From NCBI GenBank assembly GCA_910584955.1, contig CAJUDC010000067.1, positions 1-13,355 on the forward strand: a stretch of DNA of 13,355 nucleotides, given 5' to 3'. Below are positions 1 through 7,328 of this stretch, piece by piece. The translations under genes were made by a program, and so were the position numbers. Each line of letters starts with the position of its first letter. The first letter of the stretch is position 1. A model generated the notes under the pieces. That model worked only from the letters and a program-made list of their open reading frames with translations, did not search any database and was not told the DNA's origin. This DNA is from an uncultured Paraprevotella sp. (GTDB lineage Bacteria; Bacteroidota; Bacteroidia; Bacteroidales; Bacteroidaceae).

Positions 1-725
1 TTCAAGCTACGCCCCTGTCGGATCGTCTGTTGCTCCACATAGTTAAACCGGCGGATAAATTTGCGGTTCGTACGTTCCAGAGCATTATCCGGGTTGATGT
101 GATACAACCTTCCGGCATTGATTACACTAAACAGGAAATCGCCGAACTCCTCCGCAGACCGTTCCCCGTCTTCGCGGGCCAGTTCCGTCTCCAGTTCCTT
201 CAGTTCCTCATGCACTTTATCCCATACCTCTTCTTTCTTTTCCCAATCAAAGCCTACGTTCCGAGCCTTATCCTGTATGCGGTATGCTTTAATCAGCGAC
301 GGTAATGCCTCGGGCACCCCGGAGAGCACCGTCTTGTTTCCGTCTTTCTCGCGCAATTTCAACTGCTCCCAATTCTGAATCACCTGTCCTGCCGAATCGG
401 CTTTCGCCTCTCCATACACATGCGGATGCCGGAAGATGAGTTTCTCAGTCAACTTGTTGCAGACATCGGCTATGTCGAAATCGCCGGTCTCACTCCCTAT
501 CTTCGCATAAAAGCAAACGTGCAGAAGCACATCGCCCAGCTCCTTGCATATATTGGGTTTGTCGTTCTTCATCAATGCGTCGCACAGTTCAAACGTCTCT
601 TCAATCGTATTGGGACGCAGGCTCTCATTGGTCTGCTTCCGGTCCCACGGGCATTTCTCCCGCAACGTATCCAGTACGTCGAGCAAACGCCCGAAAGCCT
701 CCATCTGTTCTTTTCTTGAGTGCAT
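1..725 (-). CDS. mazG: MazG-family nucleoside triphosphate pyrophosphohydrolase (3' end cut by window edge)
   Basis: Cytoplasmic house-cleaning enzyme that hydrolyses (d)NTPs, including non-canonical ones, to NMP and pyrophosphate. I translated the minus strand from ATG at 723-725 and found an open frame to the left edge, giving about 241 visible residues; full-length relatives are about 260, so only a short C-terminal tail is missing. The MazG metal-binding signature is present: E42, E43, E46, D49 (EExxExxD, in EETFELCD) followed by E62 and D65 (ELGD). Further family blocks are CPWDRKQT near residue 25 and RHPHVYG near residue 100. A second MazG-like half contains EELKELETEL and EEFGDFLFS, as in two-domain MazG proteins. 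A second in-frame ATG at 702-704 (residue 8) is possible, but the longer MHSRKEQ start is family-like. It is divergent from valS, with its own -7 element at 761-768. Confidence 0.95.
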   Translation of the reverse strand, partial: MHSRKEQMEAFGRLLDVLDTLREKCPWDRKQTNESLRPNTIEETFELCDALMKNDKPNICKELGDVLLHVCFYAKIGSETGDFDIADVCNKLTEKLIFRHPHVYGEAKADSAGQVIQNWEQLKLREKDGNKTVLSGVPEALPSLIKAYRIQDKARNVGFDWEKKEEVWDKVHEELKELETELAREDGERSAEEFGDFLFSVINAGRLYHINPDNALERTNRKFIRRFNYVEQQTIRQGRSL

Positions 726-760
726 ATCTTCTGTTTTTTTTACCGCTGTTGTCTGAACTG

Positions 761-768
761 CAAAAGTA
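761..768 (-). promoter_or_regulatory. Putative mazG -7 promoter element (TACTTTTG)
   Basis: Read on the minus strand this is TACTTTTG, an exact match to the Bacteroidetes sigma-ABfr -7 consensus TAnnTTTG. It lies about 36 bases upstream of the mazG ATG, so the leader would be short. No good TTTG -33 box is visible 19-21 bases further upstream, so the call rests on one element. Confidence 0.5.
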
Positions 769-989
769 CGAATAATCCGTGGGATTTGCACACCGCATCT
801 TTCTTTTCTTTCCTTCTTCGCCTATCCCCGTCCGCTAAAGCAGAAGCTATCCCCAGCACCGAAAACTTTCTTTCCGTCCGGGAACCACGAAGAAAAGCGA
901 GCCAACCGGACTTTGGAAGGCCTATCTTTTTTACAGACGGGCGCCACGCTTTTTTGTCTTCAACACGTCCTCTGCTTCTTTTTTTTGTG

Positions 990-997
990 TAACTTTG
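990..997 (+). promoter_or_regulatory. Putative valS -7 promoter element (TAACTTTG)
   Basis: TAACTTTG matches the Bacteroidetes -7 consensus TAnnTTTG exactly and sits 41 bases upstream of the valS ATG. A T-rich tract (977-986) precedes it, but a canonical TTTG -33 at the usual spacing is not evident. The implied leader of about 35 bases leaves no room for a tRNA-sensing leader. Confidence 0.5.
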
Positions 998-1038
998 CAA
1001 TCCTAAACACGAAGTGAAGAAAATTATACTATATCAAC

Positions 1039-3687
1039 ATGGAATTAGCAAGTAAATACAACCCTGCCGATGTGGAGGGGAAATGGTATCAATACTGGCT
1101 TGACAACAAGCTGTTCAGTTCAAAACCCGATGGCCGCGAACCCTATACGGTAGTGATCCCGCCTCCCAACGTCACGGGTGTGCTCCACATGGGGCACGTG
1201 CTCAACGAGACCATTCAGGACATTCTGGTGCGCCGTGCCCGCATGGAGGGTAAGAATGCCTGCTGGGTACCGGGCACCGACCACGCTTCCATCTCCACCG
1301 AAGCCAAAGTGGTAAACAAACTGGCGCAGCAAGGCATCAAGAAGACCGACCTTACACGCGCTGAATTCCTGAAACACGCCTGGGCGTGGACCGAAGAATA
1401 CGGCGGCATCATCCTGAAACAGCTACGCCGGCTGGGCGCCAGCTGCGACTGGGACCGTACGGCTTTTACCATGGACGAACCGCGCAGCCGCAGTGTCATC
1501 AAAGTATTCTGCGACCTGTATAACAAAGGACTTATCTACAGAGGCGTGCGCATGGTCAACTGGGATCCGAAAGCCCTGACGGCCTTATCGGACGAAGAGG
1601 TGATCTATCAGGAAGAACACAGCAAGCTCTACTATCTACGCTATATGATAGCCGGTGCCGACGGAAAGCCGGACGGAACGGGACGGTATGCCGTAGTGGC
1701 CACCACCCGGCCGGAGACCATCATGGGCGACACGGCGATGTGCATCAACCCGAACGACCCGAAAAACACATGGCTGAAAGGGCAGAAAGTGATCGTACCG
1801 CTCGTGGGCCGCTGCATTCCTGTCATCGAAGATGATTATGTGGATATAGAATTCGGAACCGGTTGCCTGAAAGTGACGCCGGCCCACGACGTAAACGACT
1901 ACATGCTGGGCGAGAAGTACAACCTGCCCTCCATCGACATCTTCAACGACAACGGTACGCTGAGCGAGGCCGCCGGCCTGTACGTAGGCATGGACCGTTT
2001 CGACGTGCGCAAGCAAATCGCCGTCGATCTGGAAAAAGCCGGTCTGCTGGAAAAGATGGAAGACTACACCAACAAAGTGGGGTATTCCGAACGTACCCAC
2101 GTGGTGATCGAGCCGAAACTATCCATGCAGTGGTTCCTGAAGATGGAGCATCTGGCCCACATCGCACTCGGCCCCGTGATGGACGACGAAATCCGCTTCT
2201 ATCCTGCCAAATACAAGAATACATACCGCCACTGGCTGGAGAACATCAAGGACTGGTGTATCAGCCGTCAGTTGTGGTGGGGACACCGCATCCCGGCCTA
2301 CTATCTGCCTGAAGGCGGTTACGTAGTGGCCGAGACGCCCGAGCAGGCGCTCGAACTGGCACGCGAGAAGACCGGTAACAGCCAGCTGACGGCTGCCGAC
2401 CTGAAACAGGACGAGGACGCACTGGACACGTGGTTCTCTTCCTGGCTGTGGCCCATCTCGCTGTTCGACGGTATCAACAACCCGGGTAATGAGGAAATCA
2501 ACTACTACTACCCCACTGCCGACCTTGTTACCGGACCGGACATCATCTTCTTCTGGGTGGCCCGCATGATCATGGCCGGCTACGAATACCAGGGAAAGAT
2601 GCCGTTCCGCAACGTCTACTTCACCGGTATCGTCCGCGACAACCTCGGCCGCAAGATGAGCAAGTCGTTAGGAAACAGCCCCAACCCCCTCGATCTGATC
2701 GACCGATACGGTGCCGACGGAGTACGCATGGGCATGATGTTGTCGGCTCCTGCGGGCAACGACATCCTTTTCGACGAGACCCTGTGCGAGCAAGGACGTA
2801 ACTTCAGCAACAAGATATGGAACGCTTTCCGTCTGGTGAAAGGCTGGCAGACAGCCGACATCGAACAGCCCGAAAGTGCCGCTATCGCCGTACGCTGGTT
2901 CGACGCCATGTTGAAAAAGACGGCTGCCGAGGTCAAGGATCTTTTCACCAAGTATCGTCTGAGCGAAGCGTTGATGATCGTGTACAAACTCTTCTGGGAC
3001 GAATTCTCAAGCTGGTACCTCGAAATGATCAAACCGGCCTACGGCCAGCCCATCGACCGCACCACCTACGAGGCTACCCTGCGTTTCTTCGAAACACAGC
3101 TTCTCCTGCTCCATCCTTTCATGCCGTTCATCACCGAGGAACTCTGGCAACATATCTACGACCGCCAGCCGGGCGAAAGCATCATGCGCGCCGAGTTGCA
3201 AATGTCTGCCCCCAGCGCTGAGGAAGAAGCGCTGATAGCTGCCATCGAAAAGGCCAAAAACGTGGTATCGGGCATACGTACCGTACGCAATCAGAAGAAT
3301 ATCGCTCCGAAAGAAGCCCTTTCGCTGGAGGTGGTCGAAGCCGATCCGCTGGCTGCGTTCGACAGCATCATCCGCAAGATGGCCAATCTGGAGGCGATTC
3401 GTGTAGTGGCCCAAAAGAGCGAAGGTACGGCAGCCTTCCTGGTCGGCACCACGGAATATGCTGTTCCGCTGGGCAACCTGATCGACGTAGAAGCGGAGAT
3501 TTCCAAGCAGGAAGCCGAGTTGAAACGCCTGCAAGGTTTCCTCGTCGGCGTGCAGAAAAAACTGTCCAACGAACGCTTTGTGGCCAACGCACCGGCTGCC
3601 GTTGTCGACATGGAACGTAAAAAACAGGCCGATGCCGAGAGCAAAATCGCCGCTTTGCAGGAAAGCCTGTCCAAGTTGAAGAAATAA
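1039..3687 (+). CDS. valS: Valine--tRNA ligase (class I aminoacyl-tRNA synthetase)
   Basis: Charges tRNA(Val) with valine in the cytoplasm and hydrolyses mischarged Thr-tRNA(Val). At 882 residues it has the usual bacterial ValRS length. The HIGH motif is HMGH at residues 50-53, inside PPPNVTGVLHMGH. The CP1 editing domain begins around residue 200 and shows the conserved TTRPET at 222-227 followed by MGDTAM. The ValRS block WCISRQLWWGHRIP and then DTWFSSWLWP precede the KMSKS loop at 539-543, and an anticodon-binding domain covers roughly residues 640-780. The last 65 or so residues are rich in Lys, Glu and Leu and form the C-terminal coiled-coil arm typical of ValRS. The ATG at 1039 follows an A/T-rich stretch with no Shine-Dalgarno, as is normal in Bacteroidales. 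It appears monocistronic, with a promoter at 990-997 and a probable terminator at 3737-3793. Confidence 0.98.
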   Translation: MELASKYNPADVEGKWYQYWLDNKLFSSKPDGREPYTVVIPPPNVTGVLHMGHVLNETIQDILVRRARMEGKNACWVPGTDHASISTEAKVVNKLAQQGIKKTDLTRAEFLKHAWAWTEEYGGIILKQLRRLGASCDWDRTAFTMDEPRSRSVIKVFCDLYNKGLIYRGVRMVNWDPKALTALSDEEVIYQEEHSKLYYLRYMIAGADGKPDGTGRYAVVATTRPETIMGDTAMCINPNDPKNTWLKGQKVIVPLVGRCIPVIEDDYVDIEFGTGCLKVTPAHDVNDYMLGEKYNLPSIDIFNDNGTLSEAAGLYVGMDRFDVRKQIAVDLEKAGLLEKMEDYTNKVGYSERTHVVIEPKLSMQWFLKMEHLAHIALGPVMDDEIRFYPAKYKNTYRHWLENIKDWCISRQLWWGHRIPAYYLPEGGYVVAETPEQALELAREKTGNSQLTAADLKQDEDALDTWFSSWLWPISLFDGINNPGNEEINYYYPTADLVTGPDIIFFWVARMIMAGYEYQGKMPFRNVYFTGIVRDNLGRKMSKSLGNSPNPLDLIDRYGADGVRMGMMLSAPAGNDILFDETLCEQGRNFSNKIWNAFRLVKGWQTADIEQPESAAIAVRWFDAMLKKTAAEVKDLFTKYRLSEALMIVYKLFWDEFSSWYLEMIKPAYGQPIDRTTYEATLRFFETQLLLLHPFMPFITEELWQHIYDRQPGESIMRAELQMSAPSAEEEALIAAIEKAKNVVSGIRTVRNQKNIAPKEALSLEVVEADPLAAFDSIIRKMANLEAIRVVAQKSEGTAAFLVGTTEYAVPLGNLIDVEAEISKQEAELKRLQGFLVGVQKKLSNERFVANAPAAVVDMERKKQADAESKIAALQESLSKLKK

Positions 3688-3736
3688 ATTCGGAACGGCC
3701 CATCCGGGCTGTTGTTTCCGACTCCTACATAGAATT

Positions 3737-3793
3737 CCCTCTGCGGATGCATACGGGCCACGGCCTACAGCACCGCAGGGGGAGTTTCGTTTC
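3737..3793 (+). terminator. Probable intrinsic terminator after valS
   Basis: CCCTCTGCGG (3737-3746) pairs with CCGCAGGGGG (3773-3782) over 10 bp with one G-U pair. The 26-base loop contains further small complementarity. A T-rich but interrupted tract, AGTTTCGTTTC, follows at 3783-3793. It lies 50 bases after the valS stop. The imperfect T-tract lowers confidence. Confidence 0.55.
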
Positions 3794-3856
3794 GGAGCGT
3801 CAGACATCACCGAGGCACGAGACGCACAAAAAAGACCAAACATTTTTCACACATTC

Positions 3857-3889
3857 TTGCTCATCTCTCCACTTTTATCCTTACATTTG
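3857..3889 (+). promoter_or_regulatory. Putative promoter of the structured RNA region
   Basis: TACATTTG at 3882-3889 is an exact TAnnTTTG -7 element. TTG at 3857-3859 could be the -33 element, although the 22-base spacing is slightly long. The expected start point is about 3894-3896, just before the block of self-complementary sequence. No protein-coding frame starts nearby; the next ATG with a plausible product is at 4365. Confidence 0.55.
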
Positions 3890-3894
3890 CAAAA

Positions 3895-4253
3895 ATCTCG
3901 TAGCGAAGCATCCTCATTGTTGATGGGGCCGCTGATGTTAAACCCTCAAAAAATTTTGCCTATGTAGCCAAACAGAACCAGAAACACGCGGGTCCCTGCT
4001 TTGCATGACCTGCCATTCTCCGGTTTTCCGATAGCGGAGCGAGGTGTTTCTGTGATGCAATCTTAATAGAATGGACTTTTAGTCTTTGTTCTCAATCCTT
4101 GAATACCGCCAATCATTCAATACACGGGAGCAAACGACGGAAGAGGTTCACGCCAACTAAGGCGTGGACTGTTCCGTGTTTGTTTGTGTAGAGGTCACTT
4201 GGCGGTAACCTAAGGATTGAACAAGCATCGAACAGTTACGCCTTTTTTATTTT
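3895..4253 (+). ncRNA. Unclassified structured RNA (candidate small RNA or long leader)
   Basis: About 350 bases bounded by a -7 element and a hairpin plus T-tract, without a credible ORF. Pairings found by eye, in order: CCTCAT 3912-3917 with ATGGGG 3923-3928; CAGAAACAC 3979-3987 with GTGTTTCTG 4044-4052, a perfect 9-bp stem. That stem encloses GCGGGTC 3988-3994 with GACCTGC 4007-4013 and CTCCG 4018-4022 with CGGAG 4035-4039, making a three-way junction. Next come GACT 4074-4077 with AGTC 4081-4084, then a long rod. The rod pairs TCAATCCTT 4092-4100 with AAGGATTGA 4212-4220 and TACCGCCAA 4104-4112 with TTGGCGGTA 4199-4207, and is capped by GTTCACGCC 4146-4154 with GGCGTGGAC 4161-4169. I find none of the conserved blocks of tmRNA, RNase P RNA or SRP RNA. 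The rod with internal loops recalls 6S RNA in shape only. It may instead be the 5' leader of the downstream surface-protein gene. The boundaries are inferred. Confidence 0.5.
4201..4253 (+). terminator. Intrinsic terminator, possibly conditional (attenuator-like)
   Basis: GGCGGTAAC (4201-4209) pairs with GTTACGCC (4235-4242) over 8 bp with one bulged G and a 25-base loop. TTTTTTATTTT follows immediately at 4243-4253. The 5' arm of this hairpin is also the 3' strand of the rod stem that pairs back to 4104-4112, and the loop contains the strand that pairs to 4092-4100, so the two folds exclude each other. Confidence 0.5.
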
Positions 4254-4295
4254 CTCCTGCGCATCAGGTCCTTATCATAGGGTACCGTGTTTCTC

Positions 4296-4316
4296 GGAAA
4301 ATCCTTTTCCTTTTTT
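4296..4316 (+). terminator. Second small hairpin plus T-tract upstream of the BspA-like gene
   Basis: GGAAAA (4296-4301), a three-base loop, TTTTCC (4305-4310), then six Ts (4311-4316). The stem is perfect but has only two G-C pairs, so it is probably weak. It lies in tandem with the hairpin at 4201-4253 and 49 bases before the ATG at 4365. Confidence 0.4.
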
Positions 4317-4364
4317 GTCGCAAAGCAAAATGCGGCACCATCCTATTCACTAAAAATTCTTATC

Positions 4365-7232
4365 ATGAAGAAATCTATTTACCTAAACCTGTTCGCCTTG
4401 TTCTGCTGCCTGTGGACTACCCACCTGAGCGCCGCCAATGAATTTCGGATCGACCAACTCATTTACACCCCGCTGACGGGCAATACCGTTTCCGTCAAAG
4501 CAGCCAATCCTCGTGCTATTACCGAAAATATTTCGATTCCGAGCCAAGTTGAAAACAACGGGATAACCTATCGGGTCACCCACATTGCCGACAAGGGATT
4601 TCAAGGAAGCGGAAAAATGGTTTCCATCGATCTCCCCGGTAACCTAACCGTTATTGGAGCCTGGGCGTTTTCGGGATGCGAGAATCTAAGCACCATCAGC
4701 GTTCCCGAGGGTGTAACCACGATTAAAGCCGGTGCTTTCCATAATTGCTTTTGCTTGGAATCGGTCGGCTTACCCAACAGCCTAACGGAACTGGGTGATT
4801 CTGCTTTTTATCAGACGTCCCGCTTAACATTCATCCGTATCCCCGAAAGCGTGTCGCAGATTAATCGGCATACATTTGAATACAGTGGATTAACTTCGAT
4901 CAACTTACCCCAACAACTAAAATCCATCGGGGAAAAAGCATTCATGCGTTGTACTGAATTAAATTCTATCGTTATTCCGGAAAGTGTAAAAGCCATTGGA
5001 TTAGGCGCTTTTGTTTTCTGTAAAAAACTTACTACCGTCACCTTACCCAAACAGCTTTCTACTATTGAGAATGATTTATTTTTTGGTTGTGGAAATCTTG
5101 CCTCTATCACATTGCCACAAAATATAACAAGCATTGGAGAGTCCGCATTCACAGGCTGTACAAGTCTTACTTCGATTCAAATCCCCGATAAGGTAGAAAC
5201 AATCAATGTGTACGCATTCAAAAACTGCTATAATCTTACATCCGTTCAGCTTCCGAACAACTTGGAATTTATAAGTCCCCACACATTCGAAGATTGTTGG
5301 GCATTGACATCCATCACGTTGCCCGAAGCTTTAGAAGGAATTTATGACAATGCTTTCTATGGCTGTACCAGCTTAGCTTCTATTCGTTTCCCCGATCAAT
5401 TAATTCTTATTGGAAGCAAAGCTTTTACCGGTTGTCCGATTACCTCTATTAGTTTCCCCGATCACCTAACCGATATTGGATGGGGAGCTTTCGCAGGCTG
5501 TCCAATCACCTCGCTTACCTTGCCCCAGGCACTGAAATATCTTGGGGGAGGCGCTTTCGCAGGCTGTCAGAATCTTACCTCCGTTTCTTTGTCGAGCAGT
5601 CTGGCTGAGATAGGAAAGGAAGTTTTTATGCGTTGCTCCTCGCTCGCATCGGTCACACTGCCTGACGGCCTAACCGCCGTTAGCGACAGTATGTTCGCCC
5701 ATTGCGCGAAATTGACTGCTATCAACCTGCCCAAATCCGTCGCGCACATCGGGAACGGCGCCTTTGCTTTCTGCCCCGCCCTGTCGGCACCGGCTTTAGA
5801 TGCCGACAACCCCTATCTGGAGAGCAATGCAGACGGGAAACTACTCTACACGCAGGGAAAAGACACATTGGTCTACGTTTCGGCTCAATTTGATGGAGAA
5901 CTGACCTTGCCCGATCATACTCAATGTATCCAGAACGGCGCACTGAGCGGTGCAAAAGGCTTGACAGCCATCACGCTCGGCTCGCAGCTCCAAGAAGCCA
6001 ATCTGTCAAAGCTTTTCGACGACGAGATGCCGGAAACTTACAGGCCGAACCGGCTCAAACGAATCGTCTGCAAGAGCCAGCTTCCACCAAGCTTTGGAGA
6101 ATGCCGTTTCGCTTACCCGGAAGAACAGCTTGCCACCATCGAACTAGTGGTTCCCGACCTCGCCGAATCAAAATACGCTTCAGATCGTTATTGGAGCAAT
6201 TTCCACAACCGGACGACTTGGGAAATGAGCAGTGAACTCGTCGCCCGAGCCGACTATCTACACAACCACAAGAGCACTAAGATCTGGTATGCCAACGACA
6301 CCACACAGTTGCCGGACACCCTGCCCACCTCGGCCGCATGGGCCGACTTGCAGTTGCGGCACGAGAAGTATTTCCACACCCCCGTAACCCATGACTCCAC
6401 AACGCTGTATAACGCTATGATTGCTATGTGGAAAATATATTACGCAGACCGGAAAGGCAACGTAAATACGGAACAGAGCCACACCGTGAAGTGCGCCGAC
6501 GGCAACCTGCTTCTCCTGGACCGGATAGACGATGATATTGTGGACTGGCTGTTGAACCCATATCTCGTGACCGACATTGTGATAGAAAATCATAATAAAA
6601 CCCAAAGCCGCATCGTCACTTGCGACCCGTCGTTGAACATTCCGGGCAACCAATACACCGTTTTGGAGGGAAAGACAACAACCACCAACCCCCAAGGCTA
6701 TGCTTTCGCGCCCATGGCGGCCAACTTTGCTTATCGCATATCCTGCATCATGGCGCCCGACACGGAAACAACAGACGAGCAGCCGTTGAAAAACAGATTA
6801 GAACTCACGGCAAATCAATTTGACCGTTTGGACAGCACAGGGCGCCCACGCTTTAGCACACACAGAAGCGCTATAATGGATCACATTCCCCAGCAATGCG
6901 ACACCCTGCTGTGCGACACGGTGGTAAACATAGGATTCGCAAAAGACAACACAGCCGGGAATCTAATGATACAGAGCAGGGCTACGATGAGCCATATTAA
7001 GCGAGGAGGCTACACCCACACGCTGCGCGTGGTAGGTTTCCTGGTAGAACCGCTCTATCCGGTGGATCCCCCCACGGCTATCGACGAGGTGAAAGACAGC
7101 ACGGAGACAAACGGACCACACATCAAGGAGGCTTATCGCAACAAGCTCTTCGACCTAGGCGGACGCGAAGTGACCGGCACACCGAAACCCGGCCTCTACA
7201 TCCGCAACGGACACAAGGTGCTCATCCGATAA
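4365..7232 (+). CDS. BspA-like leucine-rich repeat (LRR_5) secreted surface protein with C-terminal sorting-like tail
   Basis: 955 residues. BspA-type proteins of Bacteroidetes are surface-exposed adhesins or binding proteins; the ligand here is unknown. I start at ATG 4365 because it opens a signal peptide (MKK, then hydrophobic LNLFALFCCLW, cleavage near LSAANE). The in-frame ATG at 4287 would add 26 residues in front of it and overlap the T-tract hairpin. Residues 71 to about 484 hold 18 repeats, mostly of 23 residues, of the form IGxxAFxGCxxLTSIxLPxxLT; a further degenerate one lies at 521-543. Residues of about 545-900 resemble nothing I recognise. The end has LFDLGGREV and then PGLYIRNGHKVLIR, resembling the tail of type IX secretion cargo and related Bacteroidales proteins. 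The gene stands alone, with a strong terminator after it and no consensus promoter in the 111 bases before it. The repeat region is markedly more AT-rich than the 3' third. Confidence 0.93.
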   Translation: MKKSIYLNLFALFCCLWTTHLSAANEFRIDQLIYTPLTGNTVSVKAANPRAITENISIPSQVENNGITYRVTHIADKGFQGSGKMVSIDLPGNLTVIGAWAFSGCENLSTISVPEGVTTIKAGAFHNCFCLESVGLPNSLTELGDSAFYQTSRLTFIRIPESVSQINRHTFEYSGLTSINLPQQLKSIGEKAFMRCTELNSIVIPESVKAIGLGAFVFCKKLTTVTLPKQLSTIENDLFFGCGNLASITLPQNITSIGESAFTGCTSLTSIQIPDKVETINVYAFKNCYNLTSVQLPNNLEFISPHTFEDCWALTSITLPEALEGIYDNAFYGCTSLASIRFPDQLILIGSKAFTGCPITSISFPDHLTDIGWGAFAGCPITSLTLPQALKYLGGGAFAGCQNLTSVSLSSSLAEIGKEVFMRCSSLASVTLPDGLTAVSDSMFAHCAKLTAINLPKSVAHIGNGAFAFCPALSAPALDADNPYLESNADGKLLYTQGKDTLVYVSAQFDGELTLPDHTQCIQNGALSGAKGLTAITLGSQLQEANLSKLFDDEMPETYRPNRLKRIVCKSQLPPSFGECRFAYPEEQLATIELVVPDLAESKYASDRYWSNFHNRTTWEMSSELVARADYLHNHKSTKIWYANDTTQLPDTLPTSAAWADLQLRHEKYFHTPVTHDSTTLYNAMIAMWKIYYADRKGNVNTEQSHTVKCADGNLLLLDRIDDDIVDWLLNPYLVTDIVIENHNKTQSRIVTCDPSLNIPGNQYTVLEGKTTTTNPQGYAFAPMAANFAYRISCIMAPDTETTDEQPLKNRLELTANQFDRLDSTGRPRFSTHRSAIMDHIPQQCDTLLCDTVVNIGFAKDNTAGNLMIQSRATMSHIKRGGYTHTLRVVGFLVEPLYPVDPPTAIDEVKDSTETNGPHIKEAYRNKLFDLGGREVTGTPKPGLYIRNGHKVLIR
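4575..5816 (+). repeat. LRR_5 (BspA-type) coding repeat array, 18 units
   Basis: Tandem coding repeats of about 69 bp (22-25 codons) inside the BspA-like gene. Units 5, 13 and 14 have 22 residues, unit 1 has 25, and the rest about 23. The conserved skeleton is a hydrophobic residue plus G, then AF, a Cys, L-T-S-I, then LP. Most units are diverged at the DNA level, but neighbours at 5487-5502 and 5553-5568 share an identical 16-base core (GCTTTCGCAGGCTGTC) exactly 66 bases apart. Confidence 0.9.
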
Positions 7233-7281
7233 ACACAGTCCCCGACAAACGGTCGCCCTACGGCGGCCTGTAATCCTCGCT

Positions 7282-7328
7282 CTGCCCCCTCCCGACGCAC
7301 ACAGCCTCGGAGGGGGCAGCGTTTTTTT
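7282..7328 (+). terminator. Strong intrinsic terminator after the BspA-like gene
   Basis: CTGCCCCCTCC (from 7282) pairs with GGAGGGGGCAG (to 7319) over 11 perfect base pairs, extendable by two more with a bulged C. CG and seven Ts (7322-7328) follow. It lies about 50 bases past the stop codon. This is the clearest terminator in the window. Confidence 0.9.

Larger units (their letters stand above)
726..1038. other. Divergent intergenic region between mazG and valS
   Basis: This 313-base gap carries the promoters of both flanking genes. I see no convincing protein gene. The open frame on the minus strand at 740-1000 is very rich in Lys and Arg, has no recognisable domain and overlaps both promoter elements. 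A short perfect inverted repeat (GTCCGG at 876-881, CCGGAC at 906-911) has no T-tract and lies upstream of the likely valS start point, so I assign it no role. Confidence 0.6.

Noticed and set aside
740..1000. 86-codon open frame on the minus strand between mazG and valS
   Set aside because: Lys/Arg-rich without a domain or signal peptide, and it covers the promoter elements of both flanking genes.
3007..3843. 278-codon open frame antisense to the end of valS
   Set aside because: Shadow of the valS reading frame in GC-rich sequence; the valS product is unambiguous over the same bases.
4092..4220. Inverted repeats as ends of an invertible promoter of the Bacteroides phase-variation type
   Set aside because: The two arms are interrupted by unequal internal loops (GAA against ACCT), unlike the continuous identical repeats of invertible promoters, and inner segments also pair. 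An RNA rod explains it better.
3895..4253. tmRNA, RNase P RNA, SRP RNA or a known riboswitch
   Set aside because: No tRNA-like ends or tag reading frame, no conserved GAGGAAAGTC-type block, no SRP loop motif, and no recognisable B12, TPP, FMN or SAM box.
4217..4441. 74-codon open frame as a leader peptide
   Set aside because: It runs through the terminator loop and into the signal-peptide region of the BspA-like gene in another frame, with no domain or codon-bias support.
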